Positions 45,850 to 56,513 are shown, numbered from the stretch's first letter. The stretch is 64,000 nucleotides of DNA from Sphingobacterium paludis (GCF_004364125.1 NZ_SNZV01000011.1:1-64000); one strand, 5' to 3'. The notes: a model not told the origin generated them from the letters alone. A program made the numbers and translations.

Positions 45850-46667
45850 CCACCATTTTCCAAAAATTTAGCTATGGGTGAGTTTTTTAGGCTGACAATC
45901 AACCAAATGGCTTTAGAACAAAAATTAATATATTGTGATGATCTTTTTACTATTTGTTACCTACTAACCATAATAAAAAAATGAAAAACTAAAAAACGTT
46001 TGGAAATTACCTATTAAAAATTCAATTAACATTTGGAGTTTATTTATTTTATCTATTAAAAAAATTAAACGTGTGTTGAATACATATACATACCTCGGTA
46101 AGACATGATGCCGGAACTATGATGCACAAAAAAATTGATTCGTAAATAGACACGGTTCTGAGTAAAGTGACCACTGCGAAGGATAATAAATTGAGTTTAC
46201 AATATTCATCTTCGCTTTCTTTGCAGCATAGCCTCCTTGGATGGATCTACACAATTTTCCAAGTTCTGATGGTAACTACATCAAACGAGAATACGAACCC
46301 GTACTTTTCATCTGATATTATTTTTTTTGACACCGAACCTCCAGATACGTACACTTGAATGTATTCTGCCGCTTAGTCTGATGAAAAGGGAATTGGAAAG
46401 GAATCTAGTAAACGGATAAATAATTAAAAATAATGAATATAAATTCCCTGCTGATATTTGCGCCATATTGTGAATACGACAAGCAATAGATGCTCTTTAA
46501 ATCCCAAAGCTCTTTTACACAAAGCAAATTTGTTGTCGTTAATGAACAGTTGGTGAAAACCTTGTTACCACTAAAGTTTTGACCAACTGTTCAACCGACC
46601 GGACCGTAAGCTTTAACAGCTCTACAACCAATCCATAAAAAACTAGTCTGAAGCACACTGATTATCG
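45850..46667. other. intergenic stretch without a supportable gene
   Basis: About 820 bases, A/T-rich at the left. A 63-codon frame at 46167-46358 has unconvincing composition. The only clear structure is the inverted repeat at 46544-46592. Confidence 0.5.
46544..46592. repeat. 17-bp inverted repeat near the SDR gene
   Basis: GAACAGTTGGTGAAAAC (46544-46560) pairs with GTTTTGACCAACTGTTC (46576-46592) at 16 of 17 positions around a 15-base loop. It lies 75 bases beyond the SDR stop. No T-run on either strand. It resembles a dyad operator as much as a 3' hairpin. Confidence 0.7.
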
Positions 46668-47426
46668 TTATCTGGTCGTGTATCCTCCATTGGCAAAAAT
46701 AGTCTGTCCCGTTATCCACCATCCTTTACTTACCAAAAAGAGCACTAACGGAGCAATATCTTCAATATTGGTCAAACCTCCCAAGGCAGATGCGGTTTTG
46801 TGAAACGACACTGCATCCGGGCTTTCCTGTCCGTAAAAAAACGGTGTATCCATCGGCCCGGGAGCTACCGCTGTAACAGAAACGCGGCGATGTCCAAATT
46901 CTTTTGAGGCGGCTCTTGTGAAGTGCTCAACTGGAGCCTTCATACCTTCATAAGTAGAGTACAACCCTGTGTAAGCAGCGAGCAACGAAGTAACGATCGT
47001 ACAGATTTTCCCGTTATCATTTATCTTTTTACCAGCTTCTTGAATAAAAAAATAAGCGATTTTGGCATTTATATTACTCATCACATCATATTCCTGTTCG
47101 GTAGTTTCTATAATAGGCTTCTTCAATACCTTTCCAACCGTATTGATCGCGATATCAATGCCTCCAAATTTGTCTATAGCGCGATCGAAAAGTTCAGCGA
47201 TATTTGCTATTCGTGAAAGATCGCCTTGCACCAAAATCGCCTCAGCACCGAATTCGCGAACAGCTTGCAACGTAGCCTCCGATTCAGCTCTGGAATCATC
47301 GCTATTATAATGTATAACCAATTTTGCACCGCATTGCGCAAAATTTCTACTCAATAGACCGCCCAAATTCTTTCCGCCCCCAGCAATCAAGACTACTTTG
47401 TCTTTTAATTCGTCATTTGAAATCAT
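46668..47426 (-). CDS. short-chain dehydrogenase/reductase (SDR)
   Basis: 252 residues from ATG 47426; a longer frame would need a TTG start at 47456. Rossmann fold with the nucleotide loop GGGKNLGG near 16-23 (TGxxxGxG variant), NTVG in place of NNAG, catalytic Tyr-x-x-x-Lys as YEGMK with an upstream Ser pair replaced in part by IVTSLLAAYTG, and the C-terminal GWWITGQTIFANGGY. Overall like 3-oxoacyl-ACP-reductase-type SDRs. Substrate unknown. A weak GGGACAA-like box (spacing 15, CGTTTT) lies near 47509-47535. Confidence 0.88.
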   Translation of the reverse strand: MISNDELKDKVVLIAGGGKNLGGLLSRNFAQCGAKLVIHYNSDDSRAESEATLQAVREFGAEAILVQGDLSRIANIAELFDRAIDKFGGIDIAINTVGKVLKKPIIETTEQEYDVMSNINAKIAYFFIQEAGKKINDNGKICTIVTSLLAAYTGLYSTYEGMKAPVEHFTRAASKEFGHRRVSVTAVAPGPMDTPFFYGQESPDAVSFHKTASALGGLTNIEDIAPLVLFLVSKGWWITGQTIFANGGYTTR

Positions 47427-47771
47427 ATTTTTATTTTTATTGGTAAAACTTGTCAAATAAATTACGTGATATCAGTCCGCTCCTAGCCTCGGAACTTATT
47501 TAACTTTAAAACGCCCGACAATATCCATTTGTCCCTGATGTCCACGGAATATTTTGTTGTAACGTAGAAACACCAAGAGAATACAGAGCCGATATCCGCT
47601 TCCACTAATCAACGGAAGAAGTTCGAGTTTCGATTCCAGATCGAAATCTAATAAACTTTATTGCCCCAACAATATCTACACCCCACACATAAAAGTAATC
47701 GGTAGTACGTATCTTAGTAGGCCTTAGTTTAGATGGCCTAGAAGATATGTACTAAACCGAACTACTACCTA

Positions 47772-48593
47772 TTAGAAAATTTTAAATGTACGTTCATCGT
47801 CGGAATAGTAACCATTCGGATAATTAGGCGCGGGTTGATTGAAGGTCAAAAAATCCACCGTCACACCTTCAATCTCATAAGGCTTTTGAAATTCTAGCCC
47901 AATGGGCGTTATGCGAAAAGATAGCAATTGCCCGCTATTATCTTTAGGATTCTGAAAAACACGCATTTTTGGATTGTATATCAAGGATTGGGTTTTTCCG
48001 TCCTTGCCTTCCAATTTCAACACTCTCAATTTACTAAATTGACGCGCCGCATCCCGGTATTCTGTCGCCACAGATTCAAAATTTTTATCTTTCAATGGCA
48101 ACATGATCACTTTCGACTTGCTTTGCCGGCCTTTTAAAACTATAGAATCCGCGCTAGCCGTTAATACGATAAATTCAAAATCGCCACGCATTCCTGTATC
48201 ATCAGCACCTATGCCGCCGTTATCCTTTCCGGGTTCCGAAAACCAATGTATATTCTTGTTAAATCCATTGAATGTCAACACTGGTCCGGATTCCTGAATT
48301 ACAGCGTAGTCACTTGTTTGTATCCCATCGAAAGGATCCGAAGCAATAGACACTTGTGCATTCGATATAAATTTGGTAAAAACTGTATAGCCACCAAATT
48401 CTTGATTCAATCCTGGATATACTTTCATCATCCATCCTACTTTATTCTCCATTAATACGGAATAGGCATTTTCAATAGCGTCCTTCAGTCTAATGGTAGC
48501 ATTCTCTTCAAATACACGATCAGTTTCTCTTTTACAAGAATGCAGGAGTAGTACCGGAATAGCTAGAAAACATATTGCTTTTTTAATTTTCAT
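47772..48593 (-). CDS. DUF4302 lipoprotein
   Basis: 273 residues, lipobox LLLHSC. The DUF4302 pattern is clear: AIENAYSVLMENKVGWMMKVYPG near 40-60, FGGYTVFTKF, GIGADDTGMRGDFEFIVL and SADSIVLKGRQSKSKVIMLPL. These proteins accompany SusC/D and metallohydrolase lipoproteins and are of unknown function. It is the last gene of the operon, 7 bases after the upstream stop. Confidence 0.85.
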   Translation of the reverse strand: MKIKKAICFLAIPVLLLHSCKRETDRVFEENATIRLKDAIENAYSVLMENKVGWMMKVYPGLNQEFGGYTVFTKFISNAQVSIASDPFDGIQTSDYAVIQESGPVLTFNGFNKNIHWFSEPGKDNGGIGADDTGMRGDFEFIVLTASADSIVLKGRQSKSKVIMLPLKDKNFESVATEYRDAARQFSKLRVLKLEGKDGKTQSLIYNPKMRVFQNPKDNSGQLLSFRITPIGLEFQKPYEIEGVTVDFLTFNQPAPNYPNGYYSDDERTFKIF

Positions 48594-48600
48594 ACAAATT

Positions 48601-49485
48601 TTAGTTTAGGGATAATTGATCGAATTTTGATAAATCAGCTTGTCTAGCTAAGATTTCTTCTCTTAACTGATCCAAATCAATATTCCAAGCATTTTTAAAG
48701 TAGTTGCGCACAATATCAAGTTTGGCATCAATTTTATTTTTCCCAACAGTTCCCGCATCACGAAGTCGCTGATCCCAGGCCTCCGGGGAGAGCGTGATGT
48801 AGAAACTATAGGTCTCCACAAAATCTTCATTCGCCTCCTTAGAGGCATATGAAGAAATAAAACCCTCTTCAAGTGCCGATATATCATTATAGATATCACT
48901 CCAAGAATCTCCAACATATCCTGATCCTGTTATCTGATCAAAGGACGAAGGGTAGTCTTTTGTTTGATGCAATATATGGGCAAACTCGTGGTGTATGGTA
49001 TGAAAATAAAATGAATTTAAAAATTCGACGTCTTTCCCCGTGTTGGCGTTAAGACTATTTAGTGCATACATCGTAATTTTTGTACCACCTTCTGCAGTAC
49101 CCAACACAAACGTGCCATTATTTTTATAGGCAGGTGACCCGATATAGTTCAAAAGCTTTGGAAAATAAGATCGGATAAACATCTTGCTGCCGGTAATTTT
49201 ATCATAGGGTTCGACACCGAGATAATGCAATAGTTTCGTCATCCTTACCGAGCTTTCATAAGTGGCTGGACTGAGGTTATAATCGAGATCGGATTCAGCT
49301 TCAACAAATTTATAAACGACAGCAATATTATAGTCCTTCGTAAATTGCCTTTCTATGTAGCTATCCAACTCATTTTGTTCAATATTTCCATCAATGAGCA
49401 CACTCTTTGGATCAAGATCTTGCTCCGAACAAGAGAACACAAGGAATAAAGATAATAAAAGTGTGAAATTTAATCTTCTTTTCAT
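48601..49485 (-). CDS. substrate-import-associated zinc metallohydrolase lipoprotein
   Basis: 294 residues; lipobox LVFSC. It carries a gluzincin-like HEFAH motif at about 166-170 (FYFHTIHHEFAHILHQ) with further conserved EGFISSYASKEANEDFVETY near 210-230 that could supply the third ligand. This layout matches the putative zinc metallohydrolase lipoproteins encoded next to SusC/D. It sits one base after SusD. It may trim peptide substrates at the surface; substrate not known. Confidence 0.85.
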   Translation of the reverse strand: MKRRLNFTLLLSLFLVFSCSEQDLDPKSVLIDGNIEQNELDSYIERQFTKDYNIAVVYKFVEAESDLDYNLSPATYESSVRMTKLLHYLGVEPYDKITGSKMFIRSYFPKLLNYIGSPAYKNNGTFVLGTAEGGTKITMYALNSLNANTGKDVEFLNSFYFHTIHHEFAHILHQTKDYPSSFDQITGSGYVGDSWSDIYNDISALEEGFISSYASKEANEDFVETYSFYITLSPEAWDQRLRDAGTVGKNKIDAKLDIVRNYFKNAWNIDLDQLREEILARQADLSKFDQLSLN

Positions 49486-49486
49486 T

Positions 49487-51076
49487 TTATCTAGGATTAG
49501 GGGTTAAGCCAGCCGTTATGACGTCCGATGGCAATTGCAATGCTTGTCTATTATCTCGGGCCTTTAATTTTGTAGCAGTCTCGACGGAGGATACGATGTT
49601 CGAGGACGTAATTAGGCGACGTTCGATTTCAATTCCGTAGCGCTTGACGTCAAACCAACGCAGGCCTGTATGCATGGTCTCAAAACGTCTTATGAAGAGC
49701 AGCGCGTGAAGCATATTTTCCTGCGTGCCTTTTTCAAAGGGAATCATATTGGGATCAAGGTTTTTCTTAGGAGTGGGATTCGAGGCCGTATAATATGCCA
49801 AGCTATTAGCCCATGCATTCACAAGGTCAACGGTGAAAGTGGTGGGCTTGCTAACTAGCGTATTGTCTACCCAACGTTTCATGTCGACAATAGCTTCATT
49901 GTACCGCTTCAAATGAATCAAGGCTTCAGCGCGCACAAGCATCGTCTCTTCGGTCGTAAAAGGAGCATATACTCCCCGACGCAAACCGGTCCGTGCAACT
50001 GGATCCGTAATTTCGAACATATAAGAAACACGAGGCACCAAACATTTATCTAAGTTTGTTCCATTATATACATATACCCTCGGTTTAAATTCATTCGATC
50101 GCTTACGACCATATGGTGCATTAGCTAGTAATGTCTCCGTATTTGCAAGATATCCACCATGCGAAAAGCGTGCACCAGCATAAAACGCACCAAAATATGT
50201 ACCATGATCCGTTACTGCTGTAGACAACATTAGATTGGCATTGATCGAACTGCGGTTGTAGTAAATCGAAGCATCAGTAACTTGACCCACCGCATTTGAA
50301 GATATTTCCTCGTTATTGCGCAGTAAATTCATTGGATTTTCTCCAATGGCAGTATTTGCATAACTTACTGCCTTTTCCCAATCTTGCATATAAAGTGCAA
50401 CACGTGCAGCCAGCGCATTCGTGGCACGGGTATTCATATGATATTTTGGAGTTGCGCCATACGAAGAATCATCAATCAATGGAATAGCTTCCTGTAAATC
50501 TTTCACGATATAATCGTAAACTTCCTGCACCGTTTGGCGATCATATTTTGGATTAAGCACATCTTCTGGTTTAAGCATATAAGTTACGCCGAGATCCCTT
50601 GCGGCATGATCTTTATGATAGTGCTGCGCAAATATATTTACTAAAATAAAGTGTGCATTTGCGCGAGCCGCCAAAGCCTCGCCCCGCTGTGGATTCAAGC
50701 TCGATGGGCTGCCGGCTTCGTCGATAGCCGCTAAGGCAGCGTTAGCGCTAGCAATCGCATTATAGCAAGCTTCCCAAAGACTTTTGGGACTGTCATTCGA
50801 ATCCTCAGTCACATCTTCCCAGCGAAACAATTGCTCCAGATCACGTTGACTATATGGATTACTTATACCATAATCATCCACATTATCCGAGGAAAACTCG
50901 GCGGAAACCAAATAGGCATTTTGTGGATATGCCGATACCAAGAGTTTGTCAATCTTGCTTTCAGTGTTCAATGTCGCCCGATTATCGGGAAGTTCATCTA
51001 AAAATTTGTTACAAGAATGCAGGCTAAGACCACAGGCCAGTATCATTGCGATGCATAGTTTATTTGTTCTTTTCAT
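49487..51076 (-). CDS. SusD/RagB-family surface lipoprotein
   Basis: 529 residues from ATG 51076 (the frame extends to a TTG at 51085). The signal ends LSLHSC, followed by NKFLDELPDNRATLNTESKI, a frequent SusD start. SusD signatures include YNAIASANAALAAIDE, GEALAARANAHFILVNIFAQHY and TTEETMLVRAEALIHLKRYNEA. It follows SusC by about 20 bases. Confidence 0.92.
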   Translation of the reverse strand: MKRTNKLCIAMILACGLSLHSCNKFLDELPDNRATLNTESKIDKLLVSAYPQNAYLVSAEFSSDNVDDYGISNPYSQRDLEQLFRWEDVTEDSNDSPKSLWEACYNAIASANAALAAIDEAGSPSSLNPQRGEALAARANAHFILVNIFAQHYHKDHAARDLGVTYMLKPEDVLNPKYDRQTVQEVYDYIVKDLQEAIPLIDDSSYGATPKYHMNTRATNALAARVALYMQDWEKAVSYANTAIGENPMNLLRNNEEISSNAVGQVTDASIYYNRSSINANLMLSTAVTDHGTYFGAFYAGARFSHGGYLANTETLLANAPYGRKRSNEFKPRVYVYNGTNLDKCLVPRVSYMFEITDPVARTGLRRGVYAPFTTEETMLVRAEALIHLKRYNEAIVDMKRWVDNTLVSKPTTFTVDLVNAWANSLAYYTASNPTPKKNLDPNMIPFEKGTQENMLHALLFIRRFETMHTGLRWFDVKRYGIEIERRLITSSNIVSSVETATKLKARDNRQALQLPSDVITAGLTPNPR

Positions 51077-51098
51077 TTTACTCAATCTTAAAATTTCG

Positions 51099-54000
51099 TT
51101 ATAGTCCCAAACGCAATGTTAATGTGTATTGCCTAGCGATTGGCGCCGCAACTCCACCGGCGTTTATAAATTCAGGGTCTTGACCGTTAAGCTTTTTATC
51201 TGCATAAATCAAAAAAAGATTTGTAGCATTGAAACGCAAGCCTAACGAGCTAACGTTCCAAGCATTCACCCAATCTTTTGGAAATTCGTATGATAGGGAA
51301 ACGTCTTTCATCCGAACAAAATCACCTTTCGCTGTGCGTACAGATGAGTAATTATAGGTATTATAAGCGAATGCCAACTTGCTGCTGTATGCTCGATTTT
51401 GCCCGACAGATGCAATAGTAGGAACGTTCGTAAATTCTTCATCACCTGGGACCATCCATCGATCCGCAAATTCTTTAGTGGATGCCGTAAGATCGGAATA
51501 CTGACTGCTAAAAACCGGACTTAGGCGCACGACATTACCAAAGGAACCGGTCAAAAATACGTTCAAGCTGATGTTTTTGTAGCTGAAGGTATTTCCCCAT
51601 CCCCCTGTATGTATTGGATCTATCGATCCTTCGTATTGTAAGTAATCTAGTTTGTCCCGTTCTTGGAAATCAATATCGGTAATGGTCTCATTGCCATCTG
51701 GACCTTCAAAAACCGGCAATCCCTCCTCATTCAAACCTAGAAAAGGAACAGAATACAATCCCCTTACAGGCCTCCCCTCCACGGCAAACCCGTTTCCTGT
51801 AATCAAGTCGATGACGCGACTCCGAGTGTCCAAACGTGTAACTTTCGTTTTAACATAGGAATACACCAGGTTCGAAGTCCATTTGAATGCGCGATCCCGC
51901 AGGATGTTACCGCTAAGCGTGAACTCTGTGCCGCCCGACTTCATATCTGCAACGTTTCCAAATTTGGAAATCGATCCACCTAGACCTTGTGTATTAATGA
52001 CGCCGATGAGATCAAAATTATTTCGTCTAAACCAGTCAAGATCTATATTGATACGATTATCCCAGAAACCTATAGAGGCGCCAACATTGAGTTCGTGTTT
52101 CTTCTCATATGTTAATTCACTATTTGCCAGATCAAAAATTTGAAGCCCTGATTCTGCATCCGCAGCGGTAGGCCTCCAGGGTGTATAAGAACCATATACA
52201 GCAAAAGAGTTAGTGACCGTCGATGGCCCACGGTCCCCTGTCAAGCTATATGATGCTTTGAGCATCATATGAGAGAGCGCAGGTGATAATGTCTCAAAAA
52301 AACTTTCTTCGTGTGCATTCCAGGCACCCGCAATATTATAACTTGGCATCCAACGAGCAGACTTTGCCTCACCCAATTTGTTGGCCCCCTCGTAACGAAA
52401 TGTACCATTTAATGTATACTTACCGGCGTACGAGTACGTTAAATTGGTAAAAAAAGCAGCCTGCTTGTAACGGATAGTGGAAGGTTCGTTAGACGAATTT
52501 CTATTTACCCCATAATATTGTGTATTTTCCTCCTGTGCACGCTTAAACACACGGTAATCGGTAAAAGGACTTTCCCCGAGATCATATTGTAAACCCCAAC
52601 CTCTAAACCAAGTGCTATTCCTGTCTGAGGCGGTGATTTCCGAACCAGCGAAAGCGCTGATAATATGATTTTGGTTTAATGTTTTATTAAATTGAGCCGT
52701 AAAGCGCAACAACTGTTCAAACAAGGTATAATCCGTACGATTGTAGATTCCCCCCTCCGGCAGGATAGATATTGGTAGGGCATATGGATTATCCGGATCC
52801 TTATACAAAAACGGATTTCTGTCTCTAATTGTTGCGTTCTCTGGACTTATTCCCGCTCTATAGGCCATGGATTGGTTCGACTGATCTTTTATATAGTGAT
52901 GTTGGGAAGTAGATTGATAACGTACAGATCCGAATGCTCCCAATTCCAGGCCAGGAATAACCTTCCATTTTAAGTCGCCTTGGAAACGCAAATCTGCAAC
53001 ATTAACATCCATGTAATTATTTTCGAGCTCGTGCAAAATATTGAACGGGGCATAGTTCCGCGTATAGAATCTATTCGGATCCAACGTCCGTGATGTGTTC
53101 ATGGCATAAGCGTAGGGGTTAATATCAAAATCACGTTTTACTGCACCGTAAACAACATCGGTAGACTGCCCTAATGTACCCGGAGCTTGCTGCTTTCGAT
53201 ATGACCCATTTGTTATGATATTTAGTTTTATTTTATCTGAAATATTATAATTAGCATTTAAATTTCCAGTGTATCTGTTGACACCACTTCTTTTAGCCCA
53301 GCCAGGATCAACTAATGCACTTATAGAAGAATAATATTGTGACTTTTCCGTACCCGAAGACATGCTGACAGAATGATTATGTTGCAAACTAGGTTGAAAT
53401 AATTCGTCGAACCAATCCGTATTTCGGTATTCCGCTTCTCTGAGAAAGTTATTTACATTTTTTCTGTCGCCAAATAAATCGTTAGAGACCTCGCCCGTTT
53501 GAATATTTCTATACAGATCTCCATATACGCCGCTATTGCTTGCTACTCTTAAATCGGCAAAACGTATATAGCCCTTTTCATACATATCCTGATAAACGGA
53601 CATCTGCTCGTGGGAATTCATAATATTAAATTCTGAGTAACGTGGCGTCGCCCTTGATGTATACTCCCCTGTGTAATTTAGTGAGTTGCGTCCGGCGGCA
53701 CCTTTCTTTGTCGTTATAACAATAACCCCGGCCATAGCGCGTGCACCGTAAATAGAAGTGGCGGAACCGTCCTTTAAAATTTGAAACGATTCAATATCAT
53801 GTGCATTTAAACCTGCGACTGCAGAACTGATTAAGGTCAATGCGTCTCCAGAGGAAAGCGCGTCAGCATTAACATCTGCAACATCTTCTATGATTACACC
53901 ATCAACGACCCATAGCGGCTTTGAGCTACCGTATATTGAAGTTGATCCACGTACGCGAATTTTGGGAGCCGTGCCAAAAGTTCCTGTCACATTCTGTACG

Positions 54001-54779
54001 GACACGCCGGCCACACGTCCTTCCAAACCACGACTTGGATCGATTTGTCCCCCTATCTGTGCGGCCTCGCCCGATAATTGCGATGTGGCACCGGTAAATA
54101 AGCGCTTGTCGACACGTTGGCCCATACCAGTAACAACCACCTCCTCTATCGTTTGATCGGTTAATGTCAATTGAACATCAATCCTTTTTTCCGACTTTAC
54201 CGATACCTCACGAGCGATGTAGCCAATGTAACGAAAAGATAAAGTGCTTCGTTCCGGCACCCTAATCGAATAGGTACCATCATTTGCCGAGATGGTACTG
54301 ACTGTCGTACCTTTCACCTCAATCGAGACGCCAGCTAAAGCAGCCCCGTCATGGCCCGTAACTTTTCCTGAAATTAAAATTTGTTGGTTTACATAAGTTT
54401 CTTCAGCAAGCTTGTTAACATCTCGAAAAGATACTGCATCATTTACTATGGGAGAAGAGGCGTTACCGTCATCTATTCGCGAACCTAACATATTCATGGA
54501 TTCCCGCTCACTATTATCAATAATTTCGGAAGGTGAATCTGTAAGTACTAGATCGCTATAGGCAACCCAGCTTCTACTTTGTTTAGCCATATCGCCCGGA
54601 ACAATTCCGTAAATTGCATTTTTCAAAGATAGCGTTGCATCATTCTCCATTGCGGTCGCAAAACCTAATGTCATAAAAAACAAACAAACAAAACACTTAA
54701 TTTTTTTTATTAGATTAAGTGTAGCTGCCGATAATCCATGAGCTTCTGCGAGCCATTCTTTAAAAGGTAAGTTGTTCAT
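51099..54779 (-). CDS. SusC-type TonB-dependent transporter (long form)
   Basis: 1226 residues, about 100 longer than the other SusC proteins here because of an extended N-terminus. Residues 1-45 hold a late signal sequence (CFVCLFFMTLGFATAM); residues 45-130 are a low-complexity segment with no STN domain; then the carboxypeptidase-like domain (ISGKVTGHDGAALAGVSIEV), TonB box (IEEVVVTGMG), plug (LWVVDGVIIEDVADVNADAL, ILKDGSATSIYGARAMAGVI) and the barrel ending YTLTLRLGL. It heads the four-gene operon and has a GGGACAA box 86 bases upstream. Confidence 0.94.
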   Translation of the reverse strand: MNNLPFKEWLAEAHGLSAATLNLIKKIKCFVCLFFMTLGFATAMENDATLSLKNAIYGIVPGDMAKQSRSWVAYSDLVLTDSPSEIIDNSERESMNMLGSRIDDGNASSPIVNDAVSFRDVNKLAEETYVNQQILISGKVTGHDGAALAGVSIEVKGTTVSTISANDGTYSIRVPERSTLSFRYIGYIAREVSVKSEKRIDVQLTLTDQTIEEVVVTGMGQRVDKRLFTGATSQLSGEAAQIGGQIDPSRGLEGRVAGVSVQNVTGTFGTAPKIRVRGSTSIYGSSKPLWVVDGVIIEDVADVNADALSSGDALTLISSAVAGLNAHDIESFQILKDGSATSIYGARAMAGVIVITTKKGAAGRNSLNYTGEYTSRATPRYSEFNIMNSHEQMSVYQDMYEKGYIRFADLRVASNSGVYGDLYRNIQTGEVSNDLFGDRKNVNNFLREAEYRNTDWFDELFQPSLQHNHSVSMSSGTEKSQYYSSISALVDPGWAKRSGVNRYTGNLNANYNISDKIKLNIITNGSYRKQQAPGTLGQSTDVVYGAVKRDFDINPYAYAMNTSRTLDPNRFYTRNYAPFNILHELENNYMDVNVADLRFQGDLKWKVIPGLELGAFGSVRYQSTSQHHYIKDQSNQSMAYRAGISPENATIRDRNPFLYKDPDNPYALPISILPEGGIYNRTDYTLFEQLLRFTAQFNKTLNQNHIISAFAGSEITASDRNSTWFRGWGLQYDLGESPFTDYRVFKRAQEENTQYYGVNRNSSNEPSTIRYKQAAFFTNLTYSYAGKYTLNGTFRYEGANKLGEAKSARWMPSYNIAGAWNAHEESFFETLSPALSHMMLKASYSLTGDRGPSTVTNSFAVYGSYTPWRPTAADAESGLQIFDLANSELTYEKKHELNVGASIGFWDNRINIDLDWFRRNNFDLIGVINTQGLGGSISKFGNVADMKSGGTEFTLSGNILRDRAFKWTSNLVYSYVKTKVTRLDTRSRVIDLITGNGFAVEGRPVRGLYSVPFLGLNEEGLPVFEGPDGNETITDIDFQERDKLDYLQYEGSIDPIHTGGWGNTFSYKNISLNVFLTGSFGNVVRLSPVFSSQYSDLTASTKEFADRWMVPGDEEFTNVPTIASVGQNRAYSSKLAFAYNTYNYSSVRTAKGDFVRMKDVSLSYEFPKDWVNAWNVSSLGLRFNATNLFLIYADKKLNGQDPEFINAGGVAAPIARQYTLTLRLGL

Positions 54780-54864
54780 ATATTTGATTTAGTTAATTTT
54801 TCACAATTATATGAATTAGACCAAAGCATTGCTTCCAAGTTATTTTGATCTAATCAATTTAAAC

Positions 54865-54891
54865 AAGACGATGAACTCCCGTTATTGTCCC
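54865..54891 (-). promoter_or_regulatory. GGGACAA-N14-CGTC box upstream of susC
   Basis: Read leftward: GGGACAA 54891-54885, 14 bases, CGTCTT 54870-54865, after a T/A-rich tract. It is 86 bases from the SusC start at 54779. Beyond it, 54892-55170 is very A/T-rich and holds no supportable gene. Confidence 0.67.
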
Positions 54892-55170
54892 GAATTTTTA
54901 TTTTTTAGACCTTAATGGTTTCCAATACATGCATAATATAAATAAGAAAAATTATTTCATAATAAACTTCTATATATTTACTATTGAAATAAATATTTCA
55001 AATAAATATATAAATAAATTTAAAAGAAATTATGGCTTATAAATTGTTCTATACAACGGCCAATTGTAAATTATTTAAAGATTTAACAGCGTTTAAGAGA
55101 GTGGATCATCCATTATCGCTTCTGTATTGTTTGGAGACCATTCTGTAGTATTTGCTTTTTGTTGCCTCTC

Positions 55171-55916
55171 CTACCAAAGCTTGATAACAGTTTTTGTATT
55201 TTTAAACTCTCTATGGTTAAACAACTGATAAAAAAGGAAGAAGGTAGACACCGGACTACTTTTAAACTGTTTAATCTTTGCTTGAATCTGTTGATCCAAC
55301 ATCTCATTCTTCAGAACGTTATTTTTAATATCCTCCATTTCTAGAAAGGCATCTTTACCCTTTTGTAGATCTGAAGCGTCGATGTGCGCATAGTATACAT
55401 TCTTGACACTATCCAGCAATCGTTGTTTCCGGGTAAAAAAGGCACTAAACAATTGCCAGTATTCATCCGCCAAATCGCAGTCCTTACAATTCACATTTTT
55501 GAACTTCATAATTTCTGCGTCCTCGGTCTCGACTTCATCCCAGTAAGCGATCATTTGTGTAAACGAACGTGTGGTCACCAAAAATCATCATCTCTAGGAT
55601 AGCATACATGATCCCTAATGTTATTCGGGGAATGTAAAAGTAATCATTGCTGGTAAAGAAACTGATCAACAGAAAAAGCCATTGCCTTCGTTCTCTCAGG
55701 TTTATTGGAATGGACGCCTTGCACCTTAAGGATAGAAAATATCCGATGCACTTCATTACAGATATCGAGATCCCAATCGTCAACTAATTCGACAACAGGA
55801 GCTGAAACACTAAAGCCGCTTCATTCAATGCAAAGTTGAGGGGCTTAAGATACGTTTCTGTAAAGTCAGGGGTTCCGATTCTTGCTGTACCGCGTGGCAA
55901 AATTGTACGCTTCAAC
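55171..55916 (-). pseudogene. decayed gene, several frameshifts
   Basis: Protein-like segments occur in successive frames read leftward: PRGTARIGTPDFTETYLKPL, then VVELVDDWDLDICNEVHRIF and QGVHSNKPERTKAMAFSVDQ, then VTTRSFTQMIAYWDEVETED and onward to 55171 (136 codons open in the last frame). Together they suggest one ancestral protein of about 240 residues broken by at least two frameshifts and a stop. The last frame (55171-55581) could still be translated. No family recognised. Confidence 0.45.
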
Positions 55917-56294
55917 TTATCGACGCCTAAAAATCCGGGATGAGCCAACATGCCATAGATATCTTAAGAAAAAAACAGTCGTTGACAGCATATATCTAAA
56001 GAACAAAGGCAGTAAACAGATAAGAAATATTAAAATAGAGACACTTAACTTTGTCAGAAAATCAATAAAAACAAGCAAAGTTTGAGTAAATGGGGCTACA
56101 GCTACAACACCTGATCTAGCCGATGCCGCCGCACACATGGCACCTTCCATGAGTTCAGTGAAAGGAGGATCAAAAATTACATTATAAACGATTAGCGTTA
56201 AAAATGCTGAAGCAGCAACTTTTAGAACAATTAAGATCGATTCTAATTTAAAAAAATAAATATAAACAAGGCGACTTCCGTTATTTGATTCCAT
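55917..56294 (-). CDS. small membrane protein of unknown function
   Basis: 125 residues with about three hydrophobic helices (ILIVLKVAASAFLTLIVYNVI, TLLVFIDFLTKLSVSILIFLICLLPLFF in two parts) and a basic C-terminus (RIFRRR). A conserved-looking loop reads FDPPFTELMEGAMCAAA. No family recognised. It is supported as a real gene by a GGGACAA box only 21 bases before the ATG. Confidence 0.55.
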   Translation of the reverse strand: MESNNGSRLVYIYFFKLESILIVLKVAASAFLTLIVYNVIFDPPFTELMEGAMCAAASARSGVVAVAPFTQTLLVFIDFLTKLSVSILIFLICLLPLFFRYMLSTTVFFLRYLWHVGSSRIFRRR

Positions 56295-56314
56295 TGAAAA
56301 AATGATTTCAAAAT

Positions 56315-56341
56315 AAGACGATTTGCGATCCTGTTTGTCCC
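56315..56341 (-). promoter_or_regulatory. GGGACAA-N14-CGTC box upstream of a small membrane protein
   Basis: Read leftward: GGGACAA 56341-56335, 14 bases, CGTCTT 56320-56315; start codon 21 bases on, implying a leader of about 14 nt. Confidence 0.65.
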
Positions 56342-56513
56342 GATAAAATAAAATTTATATGGACAACCAGGACCAGAAAATGTAATAGTGTACATCGGCG
56401 TCAATTACTCTTCACCAAACAAGATCCTTTTTATATAGTATTCCATTTTACATAACTAAGTATCTCGCTGGTTATCAAACCACTACTATTATTACCTCGT
56501 TAGCAAATGCATT

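Noticed and set aside
46167..46358. 63-codon rightward ORF
   Set aside because: Low-complexity Ser/Thr-rich composition with no ribosome-binding site or family.
47509..47535. GGGACAA box before the SDR gene
   Set aside because: The spacing is 15 and the second half is CGTTTT; too weak to list with the strict set.
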